This document shows positions 26,221-33,533 of a stretch of DNA of 35,832 nt, piece by piece. Below the pieces are notes generated by a model that did no database searches, was not told where the DNA came from, and saw only the letters and a list, made by a program, of their open reading frames with translations. Location: NCBI GenBank assembly GCA_016201275.1, contig JACQDB010000076.1, positions 1 through 35,832 of the forward strand. Direction: 5' to 3'. The position numbers were made by a program, and so were the translations under genes. Origin of the DNA: Acidobacteriota bacterium. GTDB lineage: Bacteria > Acidobacteriota > Blastocatellia > UBA7656. Numbering within the stretch: position 1 is the first letter of the stretch; every line of letters starts with the position of its first letter.

Positions 26221-26286
26221 CGTGAAGACGCCCAACATATTGAGGCTTCCATAGCAACTGCATACAATATCTTGGGCGTCTTCACG
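26221..26286. repeat. 66-bp palindrome with 22-bp arms
   Basis: The left arm (26221-26242) and right arm (26265-26286) are reverse complements except for one base, beginning CGTGAAGACGCCCAA. Loop of 22 bp. It lies 68 bp upstream of the lipoprotein ATG and directly before the remnant coding piece at 26291. It may be a small mobile element, a strong RNA hairpin or a regulator-binding site; no target duplication is visible. Confidence 0.75.
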
Positions 26287-26290
26287 CCAA

Positions 26291-26451
26291 ATGCCAGAGA
26301 GTCATTTTTTTATTGCCGTGGGCGCACCAGATGAGCGTTGGTTCTATCGTAACGGCTCGCTCACTTTTCGCAGTACGAACAGATTGAAGGCGAGAACAAC
26401 GACGAACGCGGCATTTGGCGCAAGCTTCAAGCGCCGATCAACACGCGCTAG
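26291..26451 (+). pseudogene. Decayed C-terminal gene fragment with one frameshift
   Basis: Two frames together give a protein-like end: APDERWFYRNGSLTF in the first, then SQYEQIEGENNDERG continuing to [12 protein letters not shown] and TAG in the second. The break lies in the run of T's near 26365-26370; adding one T restores a single frame. The 5' side is cut off at the 66-bp palindrome. Family not recognised. It overlaps by 4 bp the end of the ferredoxin gene on the other strand. Confidence 0.45.
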
Positions 26452-26825
26452 GCTTCCCCTTCCACTTCCGGCAGCGGGTGGCGGAGGATTAAATTTTCTT
26501 CGACCACTCTACCGTTTATCAAATGCTCCTGAATGATTTTTTCCAGCGCCTCGACAGTGCAGGAGTGATACCACGCGCCTTCGGGATAGACTACGGCTAT
26601 CGGCCCCTTTTCGCAGACTTGCAGGCAATTGGCTTTGGTGCGAAAGACGCCGCCTTCCCGCGTCAAGTCTAAGTCTTTGAGGCGCTGCTTTAAATATTCC
26701 CACGACTCCAGCCCGTCTTTTCTATCACAACACTTGGGTTTGGTTTGATCGCAGCACAAAAAGATATGCCGTTGAATTTTGTCAACGGCCAGTTTTTCAA
26801 CGATTTTATTCAGCTTTTTGCTCAT
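26448..26825 (-). CDS. Thioredoxin-like [2Fe-2S] ferredoxin
   Basis: 125 residues. Cysteines C24/C25 ([14 protein letters not shown]), C32/C33, C67 (KANCLQVC) and C71 are the pattern of the stand-alone NuoE-like ferredoxin fold, in which four of these hold a [2Fe-2S] cluster. Residues 75-92 ([15 protein letters not shown]) match the typical end of the family. Cytoplasmic electron carrier with unknown partner. Neighbour downstream (minus) is the remnant at 26291-26451; upstream is the DUF1287 gene. There are two extra cysteines compared with the minimum, which is common in these small proteins. Confidence 0.88.
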   Translation of the reverse strand: MSKKLNKIVEKLAVDKIQRHIFLCCDQTKPKCCDRKDGLESWEYLKQRLKDLDLTREGGVFRTKANCLQVCEKGPIAVVYPEGAWYHSCTVEALEKIIQEHLINGRVVEENLILRHPLPEVEGEA

Positions 26826-26889
26826 AATTTATTAAACGCTTGATTAATGAATGCCGATTTTCAGAACGCTCTTGGCTGCACAAGGCGCA

Positions 26890-27558
26890 TTAGAAATAGC
26901 GATAATGCCCGATGATTTTCCAGTTGAACAGCACGTTTTCAAGTCTCGCCCCCGCGCCGATATTATGAACCACTTGAAAAGTTTTGTCGTCATCGCTCAA
27001 GCGATTGGTCATCAAGCCGATATGGGTGATGCCACCACCCAAATCCCAAGCGACAATATCACCAGGCCAATAATCTTTGGCATTGGCGGTGATGCTTACG
27101 GCTTTGCCTTGGCGTTTGAGCCACATCATGAGGTTCGGCACACGACGATGGTCTATGTTGGTATCGGGGCGCTTCAGTCCCCATTTATTCGGATAAGCGG
27201 CGAAGTTTTTCGCCATGTCTTCGTGAACCGTCTGCTGCAAATCAATGCCGACTTGGCGAAAGGCGCGAATGACGACATCGGAACAGACCCCGGTTTCCAT
27301 AGGCACATCGCCCATTGGATAGTCCAGTTTCACATACGCCGGGTCATAGCTTCGCGTGATGCGCGTCTGTCCGATTGCTGCCTCAATGATTTTTTTCACC
27401 GATGGCGATTCAACGGCGATGGCTCGCCCGTTTGCTTCTGCACTCGTTGCGCCGTCCACTCGCGCCGCACTTTGCCGACACGCCAAACCGAGAAAAAGTG
27501 AGCAAATAAATATCCCCAAGGCTTTATTTTTTGTGAATGTATAATCTTTATATTGCAA
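26890..27558 (-). CDS. DUF1287 family lipoprotein (NlpC/P60-like fold)
   Basis: 222 residues from TTG at 27558, chosen because a GAGGAG site lies 7 nt upstream; no ATG is nearby. A lysine-containing N-terminus, hydrophobic segment and LGLAC suggest a lipoprotein signal with cysteine about residue 27. The mature part holds the DUF1287 blocks ITRSYDPAYVKLDYPMGD, GVCSDVVIRAFRQVG with its cysteine, KNFAAYPNKWGL, DHRRVPNLM and DYWPGDIVAWDLGGG with GGITHIGLM. A Cys and a His of the GVCSDV and ITHIG strings could be the catalytic pair of a cysteine-peptidase-like fold; the activity is not shown for the family. Single gene. Confidence 0.85.
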   Translation of the reverse strand: MQYKDYTFTKNKALGIFICSLFLGLACRQSAARVDGATSAEANGRAIAVESPSVKKIIEAAIGQTRITRSYDPAYVKLDYPMGDVPMETGVCSDVVIRAFRQVGIDLQQTVHEDMAKNFAAYPNKWGLKRPDTNIDHRRVPNLMMWLKRQGKAVSITANAKDYWPGDIVAWDLGGGITHIGLMTNRLSDDDKTFQVVHNIGAGARLENVLFNWKIIGHYRYF

Positions 27559-27689
27559 TGATTTCTCCTCAGCTAACAAACATACTCTAGCTTAAAATAT
27601 TGCGGATTGTAATATTGGGAAAAACTTATGGCGGCTTGCAAAGGGGGGACCTACCGTGCTGTTTATCGCTATGTAATCGTTCTCTAGCT

Positions 27690-27789
27690 AGAGCGTGTCG
27701 CAGAAATGGATGTTCTGTCCAGATATTGTGTGTGATGGTTAAACCCTCCACAAAATATGGGCGGTTGCTGGAATTTTGCGACACCCTCT
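27690..27789 (-). repeat. 100-bp AGAGCG element, copy 2 (reverse)
   Basis: Reverse orientation relative to copy 1. Flanked by AGCT (27686-27689) and AGAT (27790-27793), a 4-bp duplication with one change. It lies just before the truncated DsbA-like gene and may have separated that gene from its own start. Confidence 0.88.
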
Positions 27790-27820
27790 AGATAGCAAAC
27801 CGGCAGGCTCATCTTCAGTG

Positions 27821-28333
27821 ATGGCTGTGGTCAAGGGCAAGCCGATCACCGAAACAGACCTTCGCGCCAGCGCCGCCGAACAGGCCACGGCTCTGGAGCG
27901 AGAGTACAAACGTAGCCGCCAACAGTTGCTCGAAGACACGCTGGAAACCCTGCTGCAAGACCGGCTCATCAAAGCGGAGGCGGCAGCGCGTGGAATCACT
28001 AAAGAGGCGGTGCTGGCCTCGCTATGCGCCGCCGAACAAGGCAAGTTCTGGGAGATGTACGATGCAATATTTGCCAATCAGAAGGCTCTAGCGGTTAAGC
28101 AACTCAAGGCAAGAGTGGCACAACTCGGCTTGAACGCCGCGCAGTTCAGCGCTTGCCTCGATGTGGGCAAATATGCAGAGGCCGTCCAGTTCGACATAAA
28201 AGATGGTACGGGGGTTGGCGTCAACGGCACTCCGGCGCTGTTTATTAACGGTCGCTTCATCAGCGGCGCAGTGCCATTGGAACCGATTAGCGAAGTGGTT
28301 GACGACGAACTACGCCGCAAGGGCAGCCATTGA
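27821..28333 (+). pseudogene. DsbA-like gene with internal in-frame deletion of the active site
   Basis: 170 residues from ATG at 27821. The front part (KPITETDLRASAAEQATALE and LLQDRLIKAEAAARGITKE) is the N-terminal helical part of proteins that join a SurA-like helix domain to a DsbA thioredoxin domain. The back part (SLCAAEQGKFWEMYDAIFAN, GVGVNGTPALFINGRFISG) is the second half of a DsbA domain including the cis-proline loop TPALF. The part between, which in relatives holds the linker and the CxxC site (typically FSDFQCPFC), is absent: ITKEAVL runs straight into ASLCAAE. The 5' end borders a mobile element and reads in-frame into DSKPAGSSSV, looking like a lost lipoprotein N-terminus. It cannot work as an oxidoreductase, though a folded chaperone-like product is conceivable. 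Confidence 0.75.
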
Positions 28334-28347
28334 AGAGGCCGCCTACC

Positions 28348-28442
28348 TATAGCGGCGTGCAGAGGTATGCGATGGGTTGGGCGGCGGTCACAGACCGCCG
28401 CTCAACAATAGTCATGGTCGTGGGCAAATGAAATTCTCTATA
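28348..28442 (+). repeat. TATAGCG-type hairpin element, copy c
   Basis: 95 bp, from TATAGCGGCGTGCAGAG to AAATTCTCTATA. The central hairpin has changed to GGCGGTC-acagaccgcc, keeping the pairing. It lies 14 bp after the stop of the truncated DsbA-like gene. Confidence 0.82.
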
Positions 28443-28601
28443 GACCCTCGCTGTACTGCCAGGAAAGCTGACAACGCTTTTACTCAATGAATTCGCCGTT
28501 TTTTTGATTTTGGTTTTGCCTCAGCGCCATTCACCTCTGTTCCCGATTCCGCGACACCTGTGATAGCATTGCACTTTTCATCAACCGATAGAGACTTTGT
28601 T
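28443..28601. promoter_or_regulatory. Leader region of the DAHP synthase gene
   Basis: No gene. A TGA-TAGCAT sequence at 28561-28569 resembles an extended -10, 33 bp before the ATG, but the -35 region is poor. No riboswitch or attenuator peptide could be made out. Confidence 0.25.
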
Positions 28602-29663
28602 ATGCTACCAACTCAGGATTTAAATATTGTCGAGTTCGTGCGCTTGAGTCCGCCGCGCTCCTTAAAAGCCGCCTTGCCGATGAACGAAGAATGCAATCGC
28701 ACCGTCGTCGAAGGGCGCACGACTATACAGAATATTTTGCTGCAACAGGACTCGCGCTTGCTGGTCGTCGTCGGGCCGTGTTCGATTCATGAGGTGCGCG
28801 GCGCTTTGGCGTATGCGGAAAAATTGGCGCACTTGCGGCGCACACTCAACGACCGTCTATACATCGTCATGCGCGTGTACTTTGAAAAGCCGCGCACCAC
28901 CATAGGCTGGAAAGGCTTGATTAACGACCCGCACTTGGACGGCAGTTATGACATCGAAACCGGCTTGCAGAAAGCTCGTCGCCTGTTGTTGGAAATTACC
29001 CGCATGGGTTTGCCAACGGCGACCGAATTTCTCGACCCGATTGTGCCGCAATACATCAGCGATCTGGTGAGTTGGGCGGCAATTGGAGCGCGCACTACGG
29101 AATCGCAGACGCACCGTGAAATGGCCAGCGGTCTGTCTATGCCTGTGGGTTTCAAGAACGCTACTGATGGCGGTTTGCAGATTGCCTTGGACGCTTTGCA
29201 GGCAGCGCGTGCGCCGCACAGCTTTTTAGGCATTGATCAAGACGGCTTCACCACCATCGTTCGCACCAAAGGCAATCGCTTCGGTCACGTAGTGCTGCGC
29301 GGCGGACGGGGGCGCACCAACTATGACGCCGACAGCATCAACGATGCGATAGTCGCTTTGCAAAAGGCCGGACAGAACCCTTCCTTGATGGTGGATTGCA
29401 GTCACGCCAATGCCAACAAACAACACGCTCAACAGGAGAGAGTAGCGCGCAGTTTGATCGCCCAGCGCGCCGCCGGTAATCGCGCTTTAATTGGCTTGAT
29501 GCTGGAAAGTTTTTTGGAAGAAGGCAACCAGAGCGTGCCCGCCAACCTTGCCGACTTGCAGTATGGTGTCAGCATCACCGACGCCTGTTTGAGTTGGCCT
29601 AGCACCGAACGCATATTGCGTTACGCTTATGAACAGTTGGCGGCAGTCAGCAGTAAGCCGTAA
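28602..29663 (+). CDS. aroG: 3-deoxy-7-phosphoheptulonate (DAHP) synthase, class I
   Basis: 353 residues from ATG at 28602. First enzyme of the shikimate pathway: condenses phosphoenolpyruvate and erythrose 4-phosphate to make the precursor of aromatic amino acids. The AroF/G/H-type blocks are clear: VVGPCSIHE with the metal-binding cysteine, YFEKPRTTIGWKGLINDP, GLPTATEFLDP, WAAIGARTTESQTHREMASG, GFKNATDG and VDCSHANANK. Length and N-terminal extension (the site of amino acid feedback in this class) are normal. The gene symbol refers to the family; which of the AroF, AroG or AroH types cannot be told. No other shikimate genes are near. Probably cytoplasmic and monocistronic. Confidence 0.95.
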   Translation: MLPTQDLNIVEFVRLSPPRSLKAALPMNEECNRTVVEGRTTIQNILLQQDSRLLVVVGPCSIHEVRGALAYAEKLAHLRRTLNDRLYIVMRVYFEKPRTTIGWKGLINDPHLDGSYDIETGLQKARRLLLEITRMGLPTATEFLDPIVPQYISDLVSWAAIGARTTESQTHREMASGLSMPVGFKNATDGGLQIALDALQAARAPHSFLGIDQDGFTTIVRTKGNRFGHVVLRGGRGRTNYDADSINDAIVALQKAGQNPSLMVDCSHANANKQHAQQERVARSLIAQRAAGNRALIGLMLESFLEEGNQSVPANLADLQYGVSITDACLSWPSTERILRYAYEQLAAVSSKP

Positions 29664-30133
29664 GCCGTTGGCATGAAGAATCAAAGACCAAATCACTTCA
29701 CCAACCGGCTTAGGTTTTGCCTGCAATTCGGCAGCCTCGTTGGCTTCGCAACCAACGCTGCGACACGCCGAGTGAGCAATGAAGCGAGGCGTTTCGTCGC
29801 CGGGCATTCTATTTTTGCAAACACACAAGCAACCACAGATGCACACCGATACACACACATATATAAAGTAACGACCCAGCCAGTTTGAAAATTGCCGGTC
29901 GCTTCGTTGTTGCGCCGTCGGCGCACCGGAGAATAGCCCGTGGGAAAGCCACGGGAAGGCGCAGGTGGCATGACGGTCGCGCTCTGGAAGATCACAGGAG
30001 GTTTGCAGCGTCGCCTCTCCTGCACCCTTTCAGGGCGCGAAGAATTTGCCCGACTTGATTTCAGTGGTTCCAGTGCCTACCGCACTGGCTAATTTCCTAC
30101 ACCCCCTTGCGGGGCAAAGAAGGCTGGGTAGTT
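29664..30133. other. Gene-free region with a cluster of short hairpins
   Basis: It holds a series of compact palindromes: TGCGCC-gtc-GGCGCA (about 29910-29925), CCCGTGG-gaaag-CCACGGG (about 29938-29955), CCAGTGC-ctacc-GCACTGG (about 30070-30088) and CCCC-ttgc-GGGG (about 30104-30116). An ACCACAGATGCACACCGAT stretch near 29830 is roughly repeated, inverted, near 30272-30296. REP-type sequences associated with RAYT transposases look like this, but I saw no such transposase. Or it is a structured RNA. Confidence 0.5.
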
Positions 30134-30233
30134 AGAGCGTGTCGTAGAATTCCAGCAATCGCCCATATGTTGTAGTTGGTTAAGCCATCGCACACAATAT
30201 ATGGACAGAACATCTATTTCTGGGGCACGCTCT
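30134..30233 (+). repeat. 100-bp AGAGCG element, copy 3
   Basis: Same orientation as copy 1. Flanked by AGTT on each side (30130-30133 and 30234-30237). Ends AGAGCGTGTCGTAG and GGCACGCTCT. Confidence 0.92.
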
Positions 30234-30351
30234 AGTTACTCTAAAAAAGGAATTTCCATTCTCTCAGCTATCGGTGTTCATCTGTGTGCATCTGTGGCTG
30301 CATTTCTCCTCTCTTGAACGACACCTTGTTTTTGCCTGCTTTCCATTCTCA

Positions 30352-31914
30352 TTAATGCACGCGCTTTTCCAAGCCTTGCCAGTAAGCTTCGCGCAATTCC
30401 TTTTTCAAAATTTTGCCAGTGCCGCCTTTGGGCAGAGCGTCGCGGAATTCTATGGACTTCGGAACCTTGAAACCCGGCAACTGGGTGCGGCAATAATCCA
30501 TTAATTCCTGTTCGTTCAACTGCTGCCCCGCTTTCAACACCACGATGGCTTTTGGCACCTCGCCCCAACGCTCGTCCGGCACGGCAATCACCGCGCATTC
30601 CAACACCGCAGGGTTTGCGAAGATAGCTTTTTCGACTTCAATCGAAGAGATGTTTTCGCCGCCCGAAATGATGATGTCTTTCTTGCGGTCAACGATCAGG
30701 TAATAACCTTCTTCATCCACGACCGCCATATCACCAGTGTGAAACCAGCCATCACGAATCAACCGCGCCGTCTCTTCGGGCAATTTCCAATAACCCGCCA
30801 TCACGTTGTCGGCGCGCACGACGATTTCGCCTGCCGTTAGGCCATCGTGCGGCAAGTGATGATCGTCGGCGTCCATGATGCTCATCTCGATGCCGGGAAA
30901 CGGATAGCCGGTCATGGCCTGACGCTCCCAACGCGCTTCATCGGGCAGATTTTTCAAATGCTCTTTGAGAAACGAAATGGTCAGCACCGGCGTCGTTTCC
31001 GTTAACCCATAACCCGAATAAGCGCGGCAACCGAGGCGCTGTTCAATCTCGCGTATCAGCGAAGGCCCAGACGCCGCGCCGCCGATGTTGATGAATTCAA
31101 GGCTAGACAAATCGAACTCTTTCAGCTTCGGATGATTCAACAGTGCATAAGCCATGGTCGGCACGACGGCGACATGAGTGACGCGCTCGCGTTGAATTAA
31201 TTCGAGGACTTCGGGCGGATCGAATTTCGGCACGATGATGTGACGCGCTCCCATGCAGGTGAGAGTGTGCGGTGTGCCCCAGCCGTTGACGTGAAAAAGC
31301 GGTATGGTGTGCAGTTGCGTATGGGAATCCTTGATGCCGATGCCGCCGATGGCCTGCATTGCGTGAAGGTAGAGATTGCGATGCGTCATCATCACGCCTT
31401 TGGGGTTGGCAGTCGTGCCGGAGGTGTAAAAGAGTTCCGCCAGATCGTCATCCTGCAAATCATCGGGAGGCGTGAAACTGGCTCCTGTAGCCTGTATCAG
31501 GTCTTCGTACTGATCTTCGATGGAAAGGAAATGGCGTATGGTGGTGGTTTCATTTTTGAACGACTCGACCAGCGGCGCAAAGTCTTGGTTGTAAAACAGT
31601 GCCACGGTTTCCGAATTGTTGAGGATGTAGGAAAGCTCCTGCGGCGTCAAACGAATGTTCAAAGGCAGCAGCACCGCACCCATCTGCACGACGCCGTAAT
31701 AGGCTTCGAGCAGTTGATGGCTGTTATAACCAAGCCAAGCGACGCGCTCGACGCGCCCTACGCCAAGCGCGATGAGCGCATTGGACAGGCGGTCACAGCG
31801 TTCGCCATACTCGGCATAAGTGAAGCGCTTGTCGCCATCCACTAGGCCAACCTTGCCGCCGTATTCACGCACCGCGCGTTGTTTAAATCGAATCGGTGTC
31901 AGCGTCAGATTCAT
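30352..31914 (-). CDS. Acyl-CoA synthetase (fatty-acid-CoA ligase family)
   Basis: 520 residues. An ANL-superfamily adenylating enzyme that joins a carboxylic acid to CoA with ATP. The AMP-binding loop is FYTSGTTANPKGVMMTH (162-177), then GYGLTETTP, the hinge region GWFHTGDMAVVDEEGYY leading to VDRKKDIIISGGENISS, and the C-terminal lysine K501 in GGTGKILKKEL that activates the acid. All key residues are intact. Substrate could be a medium- or long-chain fatty acid; not determined. No fatty-acid oxidation genes are near. ATG at 31914 has a GGAG site 10 nt upstream. A 90-bp diverged copy of its 5' end lies at 33037-33126. Confidence 0.93.
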   Translation of the reverse strand: MNLTLTPIRFKQRAVREYGGKVGLVDGDKRFTYAEYGERCDRLSNALIALGVGRVERVAWLGYNSHQLLEAYYGVVQMGAVLLPLNIRLTPQELSYILNNSETVALFYNQDFAPLVESFKNETTTIRHFLSIEDQYEDLIQATGASFTPPDDLQDDDLAELFYTSGTTANPKGVMMTHRNLYLHAMQAIGGIGIKDSHTQLHTIPLFHVNGWGTPHTLTCMGARHIIVPKFDPPEVLELIQRERVTHVAVVPTMAYALLNHPKLKEFDLSSLEFINIGGAASGPSLIREIEQRLGCRAYSGYGLTETTPVLTISFLKEHLKNLPDEARWERQAMTGYPFPGIEMSIMDADDHHLPHDGLTAGEIVVRADNVMAGYWKLPEETARLIRDGWFHTGDMAVVDEEGYYLIVDRKKDIIISGGENISSIEVEKAIFANPAVLECAVIAVPDERWGEVPKAIVVLKAGQQLNEQELMDYCRTQLPGFKVPKSIEFRDALPKGGTGKILKKELREAYWQGLEKRVH

Positions 31915-32059
31915 GTGTTGTACTCTCCATTTTATATCAAGCGGTTTTCAGAATTTACGGCAAACAAATTACCCTATGTTTTGTCCGCCTCGCAAAGCCC
32001 GATTGTAAAAGCAATTTTCAAGGGTTGTACTTTTATTATACAATCTGGCAGGAGGCTTT
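31915..32059 (+). promoter_or_regulatory. Divergent promoter region between acyl-CoA synthetase and DUF2188 genes
   Basis: About 145 A/T-rich bp. Upstream of the DUF2188 gene, TATTATAC (about 32033-32040) resembles a -10, and TTGTAC...TACAA gives a small palindrome (about 32024-32042) that could be an operator. An AGGAGG-type site (CAGGAGGC) lies before the ATG at 32060. Divergence from the base use of the neighbouring genes suggests the boundary of transferred DNA. Confidence 0.4.
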
Positions 32060-32353
32060 ATGAATAAGACGTATCATGTGGTGCCTTACAAAGGCCGTCA
32101 GTGGGCAATCAAAACTGCTGGTAATGGAAAATATCTTTCGATACACAGTTCCAAAGCCGAAGCGATTGACACCGCCCGCGAAAAACCCGGTACGACTATC
32201 GTTCACAGTCCTACCGGCGTGGCGCTACAGCCGGTTATCGTGGAAGGCGTTGATATTGATGCGATCCGCGAAGCGGTGCGTAAGGTGGGTGACCATAAAG
32301 CTGACCGATTGATTTTCCGACGCACTCATAAACCAAAAGCCGCAAAAAAATAG
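32060..32353 (+). CDS. DUF2188 domain small protein
   Basis: 97 residues with a strong ribosome-binding site. The block TYHVVPYKGRQWAIKTAGNG, followed by SSKAEAIDTAREKPG and IVHSPTG, is the DUF2188 pattern (a short beta-rich domain). The C-terminus (about 70-97) is lysine/arginine-rich and could bind nucleic acid. Function of the family is unknown. It is 28 bp upstream of, and in the same direction as, the gene with TIR-like features; the two look like one cassette. It could be a partner, chaperone or antitoxin-like protein, but I have no evidence to choose. Confidence 0.72.
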   Translation: MNKTYHVVPYKGRQWAIKTAGNGKYLSIHSSKAEAIDTAREKPGTTIVHSPTGVALQPVIVEGVDIDAIREAVRKVGDHKADRLIFRRTHKPKAAKK

Positions 32354-32381
32354 GAGTAAATCGCGGGCTTGCTGAAACCAA

Positions 32382-32996
32382 ATGCCGGCTACCTCACACG
32401 ATTTCAATACAAGTGTTTTCGTGAATTGCCCCTTTGATCGGCAATATCAGTCCTTGTTTGAAGCGATGATTTTTACGGTTCAATTGTCCGGCTTCAAGCC
32501 GCGATGTGCGCGTGAAGAGAGTGACTCCGGTGACATTCGACTCCGCAAACTGGCGCGCATCATTTCCGAATGCCGATATGGCATTCACGATATTTCCAGA
32601 GTGCAGCCGCAAATTCCGCGATTCAATATGCCTTTGGAATTAGGGATGGATTTGGGTTGCCGGTATTATGGCTCTCCCAGACAACGGCGCAAGCAATTGT
32701 TGATTCTTGATAGTGACCCGCACCGTTACCTACGAACCATCTCCGATTTACGCGGCCAGGATATCGAATCTCATCACGATGACCAGCAAGCCGTTATTCA
32801 AGTCGTCAGAAATTTTCTTTACACCTCCGCCGATAATCATGGCATCCCCGGCGGCAGATATATCTACAGAAAATTTCTCGAATTCCAGAGCGAACTTCCC
32901 TCCATCTGTCGTTCCAGTCACCTGAGAAGAAATGAAGTGGTGTTCAAGCAATTGGTGGTCATCACTCAGGAGTGGCTGGGCAGATATTTGATCTGA
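32382..32996 (+). CDS. Possible TIR/deoxyribosyltransferase-like protein, GIHDISR family
   Basis: 204 residues. I recognise the layout SVFVNCPFDRQYQSLFEAM, SGFKPRCAREESDSGDIRL, ISECRYGIHDISR and FNMPLELGMDLG as a conserved bacterial family of unknown function. Its order parallels nucleoside 2-deoxyribosyltransferases and TIR domains: first strand with CPFD, Asp-rich middle, then an E (E86 in NMPLELG) in the position of the glycosidase/NADase glutamate in NPNVxxELG. The rest (about 100-204) is helical. TIR-like enzymes often cleave NAD+ or nucleotides in defence. Whether this one is catalytic is inference; no sequence search was possible. It is preceded by the DUF2188 gene and followed by a fragment of an acyl-CoA synthetase start. 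Confidence 0.55.
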   Translation: MPATSHDFNTSVFVNCPFDRQYQSLFEAMIFTVQLSGFKPRCAREESDSGDIRLRKLARIISECRYGIHDISRVQPQIPRFNMPLELGMDLGCRYYGSPRQRRKQLLILDSDPHRYLRTISDLRGQDIESHHDDQQAVIQVVRNFLYTSADNHGIPGGRYIYRKFLEFQSELPSICRSSHLRRNEVVFKQLVVITQEWLGRYLI

Positions 32997-33036
32997 CTGG
33001 CAAGCAACTTCTTTTCGAGCTTTTTTGTTAAGGGCA

Positions 33037-33126
33037 GCGCTTGTCGCCATCCACAAGGCCGACCTTGTTGCTGTACTCGCGCACAGCGCGCTGTTTAAAT
33101 CGAATCGGTGTCAGCGTCAGATTCAT
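33037..33126 (-). pseudogene. 5' fragment of a second acyl-CoA synthetase gene
   Basis: 90 bp match the first 90 bp of the acyl-CoA synthetase gene (31825-31914) at about 81 of 90 positions, and the GGAG site upstream of the start is also conserved. The translation starts MNLTLTPIRFKQRAVREY and then SNKVGLVDGDKR, after which the likeness ends abruptly. The divergence is too great for a recent duplication; it is the stub of a tandem or paralogous copy whose remainder is gone. Confidence 0.88.
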
Positions 33127-33158
33127 TCAATCAATCTCCATTAAAATTCTTCACTCTA

Positions 33159-33256
33159 CAGCGGTTTGCAGACGAATGAGTAGAGCGATTCGACAACCGA
33201 TTGTCCAGGTGCAGACATTTGCTGTGCGCGTCTCTTCATTCGATTGCAAACCGCTG
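33159..33256. repeat. 98-bp inverted-repeat element related to the TATAGCG family
   Basis: The ends CAGCGGTTTGCAGACGAATG and CATTCGATTGCAAACCGCTG are inverted repeats of about 22 bp with few differences. The outer part (CAGCGG-TTGCAGA) resembles the left end of the TATAGCG family. The interior lacks the GAGGCGGTC hairpin. Confidence 0.75.
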
Positions 33257-33273
33257 CAAATATTCAATTAACT

Positions 33274-33373
33274 AGAGCGTGTCGCAGAAATGGATGTTTT
33301 ATCCATATATTGTGTGTGATAGTTTAACCATCTACAACATATGGGCGGTTGCTGGAATTTTGCGACACCCTCT
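33274..33373 (-). repeat. 100-bp AGAGCG element, copy 4 (reverse)
   Basis: Reverse orientation, very close to copy 2. Flanked by AACT on each side (33270-33273 and 33374-33377). It lies 17 bp after the 98-bp element. Confidence 0.92.
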
Positions 33374-33512
33374 AACTAGCTCGTAAGTAAGGCTCGTCTT
33401 GCAAGGCAGTCATAACACTATGTTTTACTTCATCCATCATTCTAGAAGTAACATCTCGTAGGTCTTCATATGTACCTACCTCGACGGTTGTGTTTTGAAT
33501 TATCCAAGCGGC

Positions 33513-33518
33513 TATAAT
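33513..33518 (+). promoter_or_regulatory. Consensus -10 (TATAAT) before the transposase remnant
   Basis: A perfect TATAAT, 16 bp upstream of the GTG at 33534; TTGTGT lies 19 bp before it. It probably was the transposase promoter. Confidence 0.4.
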
Positions 33519-33533
33519 CCTGGTTAAGACAAG

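Noticed and set aside
26851-27501. Plus-strand open frame of 216 codons
   Set aside because: Opposite the DUF1287 gene; no ribosome-binding site and no domain.
29487-29858. 123-codon minus-strand frame with Cys-rich start
   Set aside because: It begins in a simple CA-rich repeat and then runs antisense to DAHP synthase.
32060-32996. Calling the DUF2188/TIR-like pair a toxin-antitoxin system
   Set aside because: Gene order and sizes would permit it, but nothing in either sequence matches a known toxin or antitoxin family, so the claim would be a guess.
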